A stretch of DNA of 9,269 nucleotides from Trebonia sp. (GTDB lineage Bacteria > Actinomycetota > Actinomycetes > Streptosporangiales > Streptosporangiaceae). The notes below the pieces were generated by a model, which was not told where the DNA came from, did no database searches, and saw nothing but the letters and a program-made list of their open reading frames with translations. How positions within the stretch are numbered: the stretch's first letter is position 1; each line of letters opens with the position of its first letter. The translations under genes and the position numbers were made by a program. The stretch covers positions 1 to 9,269 of the forward strand of contig JASHXJ010000567.1 in the NCBI GenBank assembly GCA_030043595.1, written 5' to 3'. Positions 1 through 6,438 of the stretch are shown in pieces.

Positions 1-138
1 GGCGGCTGCGGGTGCAGCGGAGTCGCTGGCGGCTGCGGGTGCAGCGGAGTCACTGGCGGCTGCGGGGGCAGCGGAGTCACTGGCGGCTGCGGGGGCAGCG
101 GAGTCGCTGGCAGCCGGGTCGGGGGCAGCGGAGTCGCT
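1..138. repeat. 27-bp in-frame tandem repeat in the tricorn PDZ-C2 linker
   Basis: Four 27-bp units (1-27, 28-54, 55-81, 82-108) differ only at one or two positions. A fifth, diverged 30-bp unit occupies 109-138. The array continues past the left edge. Read on the minus strand each unit encodes SDSAAPAAA, giving an Ala-rich, acidic, probably disordered linker. The unit is a multiple of three, so copy-number change keeps the frame. There are no spacers, so this is a coding minisatellite and not a CRISPR array. Confidence 0.92.
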
Positions 139-2658
139 GGCGGCCTCCGGGGACTCGGCGGGGCGGATCGTCAGTTCTACTGGCTTGCCGGCGGTGCCGG
201 CCAGGGCCAGCCAGGGGCCGTGCACCGGGTCGACCGGGCGGCCGTCCACCTGGAGGATCTCGTCGCCGGTGCGGACGGCCACGCCGGGCGCCGCCAGCGG
301 CGAGCGGGCCCGCGGGTCGGACGACTCGCCGGGCAGCACCCGCTGCACCAGCCACCTGCCATCCGGCGACAGCACCACGTCCGCGCCAAGCAGTGCCGCG
401 GCGCCGCCCCGCGATGACGGCGAAGCCGACGCGAACGTCCCCGACGAGGTCACGTACGCGTGCGACGTGCCCAGTTCCGCGACCACTTCCCAGAGCAGGT
501 CGGCGAACTCCGCGGACGAGCCGATCCGGGCCAGCAGGAACCGGTACTGGTCGAGCACGCCGTCCCAGTCCACGTCGGACATCCCGGGGGTCCAGAAGTC
601 CATGCGGAGTATCCGTCCGGCCTCCTCGTACGCGTGCGCCCACAGCGCCGCGGGGTCGGCGAGGAACCGGGCACGGGACAGGTCCACGTTCACCACGTCG
701 TCCGACGAGCCGTTGTCGGCCTTGCGGTCCGCGGGCACCACGCGCAAGTCGTTGCCGTCGCGCACGACCAGGCGCGAGCCGTCGCCACTGGCCACGTACC
801 AGTTGACCTCGCCGGCCAGCACGGTCACCTCGCGCTTGCGCAGGTCGTACCGCTCGAGCGCGGGCCGCGGCCGGTCGTCGTCCAGGTCGGCGGCGCCCTC
901 GCCGAGGACGCCGGACAGCCGGGACCGCAGCCACACAAGGCCGCCCTTCACGGCGGCCAGGCCGTAGTACCGCCCCTCGTCCACCGGGACGCCGACCACC
1001 CGGGAGGCGATGTTGTCGGTGTCGACAGTAACCGGGGACCGTTCGGATGAGGAATCTTTCGAATTTTCCCCGGCACCCACCGGCCGTCCGCCCGGCTGCG
1101 GGCCGAAGGGGGACAGGGTGCCCGCGGCCAGCGGCACCAGGTACGGCCGGGAGCCGAACGGGAACGACAGGTCGAACGAGTGCGCGTCGTAGACGGGGTC
1201 GAAGGTGCGGCGCGACAGGAACGCCAGGTAGAGGCCGTCGACGGTGAAAACTGGGTCGCTGTCGGCGAAGCGGCCGTCGGTGACGTCCACGGTGAAGGAG
1301 TCCGCGATCCGCGCCATCCGGATCCGGCTGAGCGGCTGCGGTCCCGGCTGCGACCAGGCGAGCCACGCCGAGTCCGGTGACCAGGACAGGTCGTCGATGT
1401 CGCCGTCGTCGTTTGCCGCCAGCTCCGTGACCCGCCCCGACTCGACGTCGACGAGCAGCAGCCGCCCGTCGTGCGCCGCGGCAGCCACCGTGGCCCCGTC
1501 CGGGGACGGGGCGAGGCTGGTCACCGTGCCCAGTTCACCCGCGGCCAGCCGGCCGGTGGTCCCGGCTGTCTCCGCCGAGACGCCCGCTATCTCCAGGGCG
1601 TCGGCACCGTCGGCATCGGTCACCCAGATGACCTTGCCCGTGGTGCCCAGCATCCGGGGCAGCCGGGCATGCGCGTTCGGGTCGGCGGACAGCGCGCGGG
1701 CCGGGCCGTCGGTGTGCGTCAGCCAGTGCACGGTGCCGCGCACAGTGACCACGCTGGCCTGGCCCGTCTCGTCGCAGTCCAGGCTGCCGAGGTGGTCGCT
1801 CGCGCTGATCAGCTTCGGGGCGCGGGCGACCGGCGGCGAGCTGAGCTCGATGTCCAGCTTGCGCGGCGCCTCGCTGTCGAGGCTGTCCAGGATCCAGATG
1901 TCACCGGCCACGTGGTAGACGACCCGCTGGCCGTCGGTCGCCGGGTTGCGAGCGTAGAAGCCGTCGTGGTCGGTGTGCCGTCTGACGCCGGAGCCGTCGA
2001 GCGCGCAGGAGTAGATGTTGGCGGTGCCCTCGTGGTCGGCGAGGAAGACCAGCCGGCCCTGGACGAGCATCGGGGCAGCCAGCTGGCCGTTCAGGTGGCT
2101 GAGGACCCGGGAGAAGAGCGGGTCGTCCGCGGTCGCGACCCACAGCCGCCCCGCGGTGCCGCCCCGGTACCGCTTCCAGTACGCGGGCTCGCCCGCCATC
2201 CGCCCGGTCAGCAGCGCGGTGCCATGGTCCTCGAGGGCGAAGTCGGTGACCTGGCCGAACGGCAGCCTGCGCGGCGGCGCGTCGAGCGGGACGGCGTAGG
2301 CCCAGCTGTGCTGACCGCCGGGCTGGCCTGCCGCGGAGACCGCGAGCACCTCGCCGCCCGCGGTCCAGCCGGTCGTCCGCGTCCGCGGGTCGCCCCAGTA
2401 GGTGCGGCGCGTCGCGGCTCCGCCGTCGGTTTCGGCCGTGTAGATCTCCGGACCGCCGTCCCGCCAGCCGGTCCAGGCGACCTTTCCGCCGTCCCTGGAG
2501 AAGCGCGGGTGGCTCACCGGGCCGCCATCGGAGGTCAGCCGCCAGGCACGGCCGCCGTCGGCCGGGGCTAGCCACACGTCGTCTTCGGCTACGAAGGTGA
2601 GGAGATCGCCGTGTATGTGCGGGAAGCGCAGGTAACCGGGAGGTGTCACGCGCTTCAT
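1..2658 (-). CDS. Tricorn-type protease (S41 family), N-terminal 886 residues, cut by left edge
   Basis: Large self-compartmentalising cytosolic peptidase that in the tricorn family trims oligopeptides released by the proteasome. I translated the frame and found no stop over 886 codons; the end lies outside the window. The N terminus (GYLRFPHIHGDLLTFVAEDD) is typical of the family and opens two beta-propeller regions (roughly residues 5-310 and 320-640). The hallmark YDAHSFDLSFPFGSRPYL lies near residues 483-503. The C1 core (about 657-735) contains DFWTPGMSDVDWDGVL and ELGTSHAYV; Ser732-His733 match the catalytic Ser745-His746 of Thermoplasma tricorn. A PDZ domain (about 755-832) follows, then a repetitive linker running off the edge. 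The C2 nucleophile Ser and Glu are therefore unseen. The ATG at 2658 has almost no spacing from its AGG; a GTG at 2649 lies 8 nt behind AGGA and gives MTPPGYLRF, so it may be the true start. The gene follows the response regulator by 43 nt, possibly co-transcribed. Confidence 0.93.
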   Translation of the reverse strand, partial: MKRVTPPGYLRFPHIHGDLLTFVAEDDVWLAPADGGRAWRLTSDGGPVSHPRFSRDGGKVAWTGWRDGGPEIYTAETDGGAATRRTYWGDPRTRTTGWTAGGEVLAVSAAGQPGGQHSWAYAVPLDAPPRRLPFGQVTDFALEDHGTALLTGRMAGEPAYWKRYRGGTAGRLWVATADDPLFSRVLSHLNGQLAAPMLVQGRLVFLADHEGTANIYSCALDGSGVRRHTDHDGFYARNPATDGQRVVYHVAGDIWILDSLDSEAPRKLDIELSSPPVARAPKLISASDHLGSLDCDETGQASVVTVRGTVHWLTHTDGPARALSADPNAHARLPRMLGTTGKVIWVTDADGADALEIAGVSAETAGTTGRLAAGELGTVTSLAPSPDGATVAAAAHDGRLLLVDVESGRVTELAANDDGDIDDLSWSPDSAWLAWSQPGPQPLSRIRMARIADSFTVDVTDGRFADSDPVFTVDGLYLAFLSRRTFDPVYDAHSFDLSFPFGSRPYLVPLAAGTLSPFGPQPGGRPVGAGENSKDSSSERSPVTVDTDNIASRVVGVPVDEGRYYGLAAVKGGLVWLRSRLSGVLGEGAADLDDDRPRPALERYDLRKREVTVLAGEVNWYVASGDGSRLVVRDGNDLRVVPADRKADNGSSDDVVNVDLSRARFLADPAALWAHAYEEAGRILRMDFWTPGMSDVDWDGVLDQYRFLLARIGSSAEFADLLWEVVAELGTSHAYVTSSGTFASASPSSRGGAAALLGADVVLSPDGRWLVQRVLPGESSDPRARSPLAAPGVAVRTGDEILQVDGRPVDPVHGPWLALAGTAGKPVELTIRPAESPEAASDSAAPDPAASDSAAPAAASDSAAPAAASDSAAPAAASDSAAPAAA

Positions 2659-2701
2659 CCTACGAGGGTTGCCGCTGGTTTCATCGCCGACCCGCGCGCG
2701 G

Positions 2702-3313
2702 TTACAGCCAGCCGCGCTCTTCTGCCAGGCGCAGGGCCTCGGTCCGGTTGCGCGCGCCGGTCTTCTGGATGCAGGCGGACAGGTAGTTGCGCACGGTGCC
2801 TTCCGACAGGTAGAGCGCGGCGGCGATCTCGGCGATCGTCGCGCCGTCGTGGCTGGCGGCGAGGACGTCCCGCTCCCGGGGCGTGAGCGGGCTGGCCCCC
2901 TCGGTGAGCGCGGCGGCGGCGAGGTCCGGGTCGATGACCTTCTGGCCGTCTCTTACCTGCCTGATCGTCCTGGCGAGCTTGTCCGCCGGGGAGTCCTTCA
3001 CGATGAACCCGGACACGCCGGATTCCATGGCGCGCCGCAGGTACCCCGGGCGGCCGAACGTGGTGAGGATGACGATCTTGATGTCCGGGTGCTGTCTCCT
3101 GAGCTCGGCCGCGGCCGCGAGGCCGTCCATGCCGGGCATCTCGATGTCGAGCAGCGCCACGTCGGGGCTGGCGTCTTTCGCGGCCTTCGCCACCTCGTCG
3201 CCGCGGCCCACCTGGGCGACCACCTCGATGTCGTCCTCGAACGACAGCAGCGCGGTGAGCGCCTCGCGGATCATCGCCTGATCCTCGGCGAGCAGCACGC
3301 GGATGGTGGTCAC
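2702..3313 (-). CDS. NarL/LuxR-family response regulator (DesR/LiaR-like)
   Basis: DNA-binding output protein of the two-component system whose kinase lies immediately upstream; 203 residues, the usual length. The receiver domain (about 1-120) has the acidic pair E10-D11, phosphoacceptor D56 in LLDIEMPGMDG, T84 and K106 (FIVKD). The C-terminal LuxR-type HTH (about 140-203) starts at LTPRERDVLA, with recognition helix region LSEGTVRNYLS. I chose the GTG start at 3313 because it overlaps the kinase stop as GTGA. No SD precedes it, so translation is probably coupled to the kinase. A longer in-frame opening reaching into the kinase gene is a shadow. Its likely target is the promoter of the ABC-kinase operon, where a perfect inverted repeat lies at 6391-6404 (inference). 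The family call is secure; the inducing signal is unknown. Confidence 0.95.
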   Translation of the reverse strand: MTTIRVLLAEDQAMIREALTALLSFEDDIEVVAQVGRGDEVAKAAKDASPDVALLDIEMPGMDGLAAAAELRRQHPDIKIVILTTFGRPGYLRRAMESGVSGFIVKDSPADKLARTIRQVRDGQKVIDPDLAAAALTEGASPLTPRERDVLAASHDGATIAEIAAALYLSEGTVRNYLSACIQKTGARNRTEALRLAEERGWL

Positions 3314-4515
3314 GACCGCACGGCAGCGCCGCGCCGGTCGGGAACCGAAGCGAGCACGGTGAAGCCACGGACCGGGCCCGGGGTGATCGCGAGCGCGCCG
3401 CCGACGGCGGAGAGCCGCTCGGACATCCCGTGCAGTCCGGACCCGGACGTGCCGAATGTGCCGGACGACGTATCGAGCGTGCCCGATCCGCCGCGGCCGT
3501 CGTCGCGGACCTCCAGGGACAGCGTTTCCTCGTGGCGGGTAAGGCTGATGTAGCAGTTCCTCGCGCCCGAGTGGCGGACCACGTTGGTGACGGCCTCGCG
3601 CAGGCACCAGGCCAGGGCCGCCTCCGCGTCCGGGTCGAACGTGCCGGACCACAGTGTGAGGTCGGCGTCGTCGTGCGACGTGATGCCCGCGGCCTCCAGC
3701 GCCGTCCGCGCGGTGATGACCTCGACGGCCAGTGTCGGCCTGCGATAGCCGCTGACCGCTTCCCTGATGTCGTGCAGTGTCTGCCTGCTGACGGCCGCGA
3801 CCTGCTCGATCTCCTCGCGCACCCGGTCCCGGTCGGGACCTTCTGGCAGCCGCCGCAGCAGCCGGACGGCGAGCTCGGACTTGAGAGTGATCATCGACAG
3901 CGACTGCCCGGTCAGGTCGTGCATGTCGCGGGCGAGCCGCAGCCGCTCTTCGTTCGCGGCGAGCTGTGCCACGGTCTCGCGCGCCCGGCGCAGCTCGGCC
4001 ATCAGCTCGACCTGCTTGCGCAAGCCGACCAGCGCCAGGCCGACAAAGATCACGGGCAGCAGGTCGAGCAGGAAGTCCGTCCTGTCGACGTGCGCGGTGG
4101 CCGAGAAGATCGCGTAGCAGACGCCGCACCCGATGACCGCCCGTATGGCCCAGCGGCGGCTGGGGACCAGCAGGCCGGCTGCGGAGGCTACGAAGATCCA
4201 CAGCGTGCTCGCCCCGGTCCCCGGGTAGAGCACGCAGGCGGCCACCGCAAGCGCGGCCAGGGCGGCCACGCCGACCAGCGCGCGCGGCAGCGGGTGCGGC
4301 CAGCTGGGCACGTAGGTCAGGTAGATGGCGCAGAACGCCACGACGATCGCCAGACCGCCGTAGGTGTACAGCGCGCTGTGGTGATGGCCGAACAGGGTGG
4401 TTACCGGCTGGATGAGGTAGACGAGCCAGACCGCCGTGAACAGCATGCCGATAACCCGCGCGCTCCTGCTGCTATCGGCAGGACCGAAGCGCTTGTCGAT
4501 GCTGGACTCAGCCAT
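3310..4515 (-). CDS. DesK-type sensor histidine kinase
   Basis: Membrane sensor kinase of the HisKA_3 class, 401 residues. The N-terminal half has about six hydrophobic segments (roughly 21-41, 50-68, 79-97, 103-117, 124-141, 148-165) with no large extracellular domain, so sensing is probably within the membrane. A coiled linker (about 166-194) leads to the DHp motif ARDMHDLTGQSLS with phospho-acceptor H199. The HATPase region has the N-box LREAVTNVVRHS (N311), the G1 box DDGRGG near 338-343, and a G2-like GSGLHGMSERL. Between G1 and G2 lies a Gly/Ser/Thr-rich stretch (GTLDTSSGTFGTSGSG), a slightly long ATP lid. I chose ATG 4515, with GAGG five bases upstream; an in-frame TTG at 4539 would add eight residues and consume that SD. 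It lies 92 nt behind the permease and overlaps the regulator by 4 nt. This arrangement resembles LnrJK-LnrLMN and YvfTU/YvfRS modules, where the kinase reports membrane-active compounds. Confidence 0.94.
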   Translation of the reverse strand: MAESSIDKRFGPADSSRSARVIGMLFTAVWLVYLIQPVTTLFGHHHSALYTYGGLAIVVAFCAIYLTYVPSWPHPLPRALVGVAALAALAVAACVLYPGTGASTLWIFVASAAGLLVPSRRWAIRAVIGCGVCYAIFSATAHVDRTDFLLDLLPVIFVGLALVGLRKQVELMAELRRARETVAQLAANEERLRLARDMHDLTGQSLSMITLKSELAVRLLRRLPEGPDRDRVREEIEQVAAVSRQTLHDIREAVSGYRRPTLAVEVITARTALEAAGITSHDDADLTLWSGTFDPDAEAALAWCLREAVTNVVRHSGARNCYISLTRHEETLSLEVRDDGRGGSGTLDTSSGTFGTSGSGLHGMSERLSAVGGALAITPGPVRGFTVLASVPDRRGAAVRS

Positions 4516-4562
4516 ATCCGCCGCCTCTTTCCCCTTCAATCATGCCAGGCCGGGCCGCCAGG

Positions 4563-4600
4563 GCCCGCCGGGCGCCACTGCGGGCGCGGCCCCGGCGGGC
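4563..4600. other. Strong GC hairpin between permease and kinase genes
   Basis: The arms GCCCGCCGGG (4563-4572) and CCCGGCGGGC (4591-4600) are perfectly complementary over 10 bp. They extend by GCC/GGC with one bulged base and close on a short loop. The hairpin lies wholly in the 92-nt gap between the permease stop and the kinase start. There is no U-tract on either side, so it is not a textbook intrinsic terminator. It could stop or pause transcription, or shield the 3' end of an exporter transcript so that exporter and sensor levels differ. Confidence 0.6.
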
Positions 4601-4607
4601 GCGATGG

Positions 4608-5333
4608 TCAGACCGCCTCGGCGGTCGCCCGCACCGCCAGCACCGCGAAGACGACGAAGCCGACCAGCCAGATCAGGACGACGGCCACGTTGACCATCGA
4701 GACCTTTCCCGTGGCCACCACGCTGGTGCTGATCGCGATGACCCGGTAGGTGGGCGTGATCTCGCCGAACTTCCGCAGGCCGCCGCTGAGCGGGAACCAC
4801 AGGCCGCCGAAGATCGTGAAGAAGAAGTACACGAGCATCGCGATCGGCTGCACCGAGTCGGGCCGCAGCATGTAGCCGAGGGCCACCGCCAGTGCCGCGA
4901 AGATCAGCGTCCCGAGCCAGATGGCGACCGCGATCGTGATCCACTTCCAGATGGGCAACGTCACGCCGCCGTAGAACCGGCCGAGCAGCAGCACGATCAC
5001 GATCGACGGAATCGTGGTCGCCATCGAGCCGACTATCTTCGCGACGACGTAGGCGTTCGCCGGCAGCGGGGTCAGCCGCAGCTGCCGGATCCAGCCGTCT
5101 TTGCGCTCTTGGGAGATGCGGATCAGGTTGTTGTTGAACGCCCCGGCGAACGCGCCGAACGAGGCCATGCCCACCATGTAGAACACCTTGAACGAGACCC
5201 CGTAGACGGTCGCGACCTCCTTCCCGAAGATCAGGTACAGCATGACCGGAAGGGCGACCGTGAAGATCAGGTAGCGCTTGTTCCGCCGGAGCCGGTTGAC
5301 TTCGGCCATCGCCAGCGACAGCGTGCCTCTCAT
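4608..5333 (-). CDS. ABC-2 type transporter permease
   Basis: Membrane subunit of an ABC exporter, 241 residues. Six hydrophobic segments are visible (about 20-37, 49-68, 96-121, 129-154, 162-183, 214-236). The cytoplasmic stretch between the second and third (SQERKDGWIRQLRLTPLP) is characteristic of ABC-2 permeases of the drug/antibiotic-export type and is thought to touch the ATPase. The ATG at 5333 follows the ATPase stop TAG with no base between them. A strong SD (AGGAGAGG) lies inside the last codons of the ATPase, so the two are translationally coupled and should form a complex of two of each subunit. The substrate cannot be read from the sequence. The adjoining DesK/NarL-type pair suggests an amphipathic or membrane-active compound, as for the linearmycin exporter; this is inference. 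Confidence 0.93.
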   Translation of the reverse strand: MRGTLSLAMAEVNRLRRNKRYLIFTVALPVMLYLIFGKEVATVYGVSFKVFYMVGMASFGAFAGAFNNNLIRISQERKDGWIRQLRLTPLPANAYVVAKIVGSMATTIPSIVIVLLLGRFYGGVTLPIWKWITIAVAIWLGTLIFAALAVALGYMLRPDSVQPIAMLVYFFFTIFGGLWFPLSGGLRKFGEITPTYRVIAISTSVVATGKVSMVNVAVVLIWLVGFVVFAVLAVRATAEAV

Positions 5334-6287
5334 CTAGATCCTCTCCTCCACCGGGCTCGCCGGCGTGCCGGTGTTCGCCCTGTCGTCTTCGGCCGTGATC
5401 GCGATGAAGGCCTGCTCGAGGCCGAGGCTGCCGACCTCGAGTTCCCTTGGCCGGTAGCCGGCGCCGAGCAGCGCGTAGAGCGTGTCATCGGAATCGGTGG
5501 TCTGGATGTGCACCAGGTCGTTCCTGATCTCCAGGTTGACCAGCCCGGGCAGGCTGAGCAGGAACGGCTCATCCACCCGGTTCAGGCGGAACGACATCCG
5601 CTTGGCTCCGGCCCGTTCCTTGATCTCGGCGGGGGTGCCGTCGGCGAGCAGCCGTCCCCTGTTGATGACGAGGATCCGGTCGGCGGCCTGGTCGGCCTCC
5701 TCCAGGTAGTGCGTCGCGAACAGCAGGGTCTTGCCCTCGGCGACCTCGGCCTTCATGTTGGCCCAGAACAGCTGGCGGGTCTCCACGTCCATCGCCGTCG
5801 TCGGCTCGTCGAGCACGATCAGCTCGCAGTCGCCGGAGATCGCCAGCGCGAACCGCACGCGCTGCGTCTGCCCGCCGGACAGCCTGTCCACCCGCTGCTC
5901 GGCGATGTCGGCGATCCCGGCGCGCTTCATCGTGGTCTCCGGCGGTATCGGCCGCGGGTGGAACCCGGCTACCAGGGTCACCAGTTCGCGGACCGTGACC
6001 TCGGGCATCAGCCCGCCGGACTGCAGCATGGCGCCGACCCGGCCCGACTTGACCGCGTGGTACGGGTCGCTGCCGAACATCCGGATCCTGCCCGACGTGG
6101 GCTTGCGGAGCGCGAGCAGCATGTCCAGCGATGTGGACTTGCCCGCGCCGTTCGGGCCGAGCAGGGCGACCGTCTCGCCCGGCCGCAGGCTGACGCTCAG
6201 CCCGTCGACTGCCTTAAGGCTCCCGTAGTGCTTGCTTACGTTCTCGAACGAGACGACGCTATCCGGTCCCGTTCCGCTGTGGCTCAT
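5334..6287 (-). CDS. ABC transporter ATP-binding protein (drug-export type)
   Basis: Cytosolic ATPase that powers the adjacent ABC-2 permease; 317 residues. Walker A is GPNGAGKST (44-52), the Q-loop is MLQSGGLMP (Q89), the signature LSGGQ is 136-140, Walker B LIVLDEP is 156-162, and the switch H193 lies in ATHYLEEAD. All catalytic residues are intact. The C-terminal 90 residues after the nucleotide-binding domain (about 225-317) match the accessory region usual in DrrA/CcmA-like exporters and carry a variable tail. The ATG at 6287 is preceded by AAGGGG seven bases upstream. This is the first gene of the ABC-kinase-regulator unit. The 149-nt leader carries a candidate operator and a hairpin that abuts the SD. 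The substrate is unknown. Confidence 0.95.
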   Translation of the reverse strand: MSHSGTGPDSVVSFENVSKHYGSLKAVDGLSVSLRPGETVALLGPNGAGKSTSLDMLLALRKPTSGRIRMFGSDPYHAVKSGRVGAMLQSGGLMPEVTVRELVTLVAGFHPRPIPPETTMKRAGIADIAEQRVDRLSGGQTQRVRFALAISGDCELIVLDEPTTAMDVETRQLFWANMKAEVAEGKTLLFATHYLEEADQAADRILVINRGRLLADGTPAEIKERAGAKRMSFRLNRVDEPFLLSLPGLVNLEIRNDLVHIQTTDSDDTLYALLGAGYRPRELEVGSLGLEQAFIAITAEDDRANTGTPASPVEERI

Positions 6288-6300
6288 CAGTGATCCCCTT

Positions 6301-6342
6301 GTGTGGGTGGCTGTGGCTGATGTGTACGACCGCCACCCATAC
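6301..6342 (-). promoter_or_regulatory. Leader hairpin abutting the ATPase ribosome binding site
   Basis: The arms TGGGTGGC (6304-6311) and GCCACCCA (6332-6339) pair perfectly over 8 bp around a 20-nt loop, and two further pairs form beyond one mismatch. In the minus-strand transcript the stem ends at 6301 and the SD AAGGGG (6300-6295) begins at the next base. Such a stem could modulate ribosome access or stabilise the mRNA. No riboswitch class is recognised. Confidence 0.45.
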
Positions 6343-6355
6343 CACCATCCACGGC

Positions 6356-6373
6356 GCGCACGCGGTAGTGCGC
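6356..6373. repeat. Inverted repeat GCGCAC-N6-GTGCGC in the ABC operon leader
   Basis: The six-base arms at 6356-6361 and 6368-6373 are perfectly complementary around GCGGTA. The element sits between the candidate operator and the leader hairpin. It may be a second protein-binding site or part of an RNA fold; GC richness makes chance occurrence quite possible. Confidence 0.3.
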
Positions 6374-6390
6374 TCCCTCAGCACTCCCCC

Positions 6391-6404
6391 ATGACATGTG
6401 TCAT
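6391..6404. promoter_or_regulatory. Candidate operator for the response regulator (ATGACA-N2-TGTCAT)
   Basis: This perfect inverted repeat of 14 bases lies 104 nt upstream of the ABC ATPase start in a GC-rich background, so an AT-containing dyad stands out. Its size and symmetry suit a dimeric LuxR-type HTH regulator such as the one encoded at 2702-3313. I could not place a convincing -35/-10 pair next to it. Assignment to that regulator is inference from position and from common autoregulation in such modules. Confidence 0.5.
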
Positions 6405-6412
6405 CGGCATAC

Positions 6413-6438
6413 CCGGCGCTGCCGGCGCTGCCGGCGCT
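6413..6438. repeat. Three 9-bp direct repeats (CCGGCGCTG) at the end of the GGT-like gene
   Basis: Copies at 6413-6421, 6422-6430 and 6431-6438 follow each other without a gap. The last copy runs into the TAG stop codon of the GGT-like gene (6437-6439). Each copy contains GCCGGC-type self-complementarity, but no terminator-like stem with a U-tract forms. It is probably replication slippage in non-coding sequence. Confidence 0.6.

Noticed and set aside
1..138. CRISPR-like look of the regular repeats at the left edge
   Set aside because: Units are directly adjacent without spacers and stay in the tricorn reading frame; this is a coding tandem repeat.
77..2571. Several long open frames in other frames and on the plus strand across the tricorn gene
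   Set aside because: They are Arg/Pro/Gly/Ala-rich translations produced by GC-rich third positions and show no family motif; the tricorn frame explains the region fully.
2702..4201. A single 499-codon frame that would fuse the response regulator to a long N-terminal extension
   Set aside because: The extension is an out-of-frame reading of the kinase gene. The regulator starts naturally at GTG 3313, four bases overlapping the kinase stop.
4542..6293. A 583-codon plus-strand frame antisense to the permease and ATPase
   Set aside because: Its composition is biased to Arg, Asp, His, Gln and Glu with no recognisable domain; the opposite strand carries complete, motif-bearing ABC genes.
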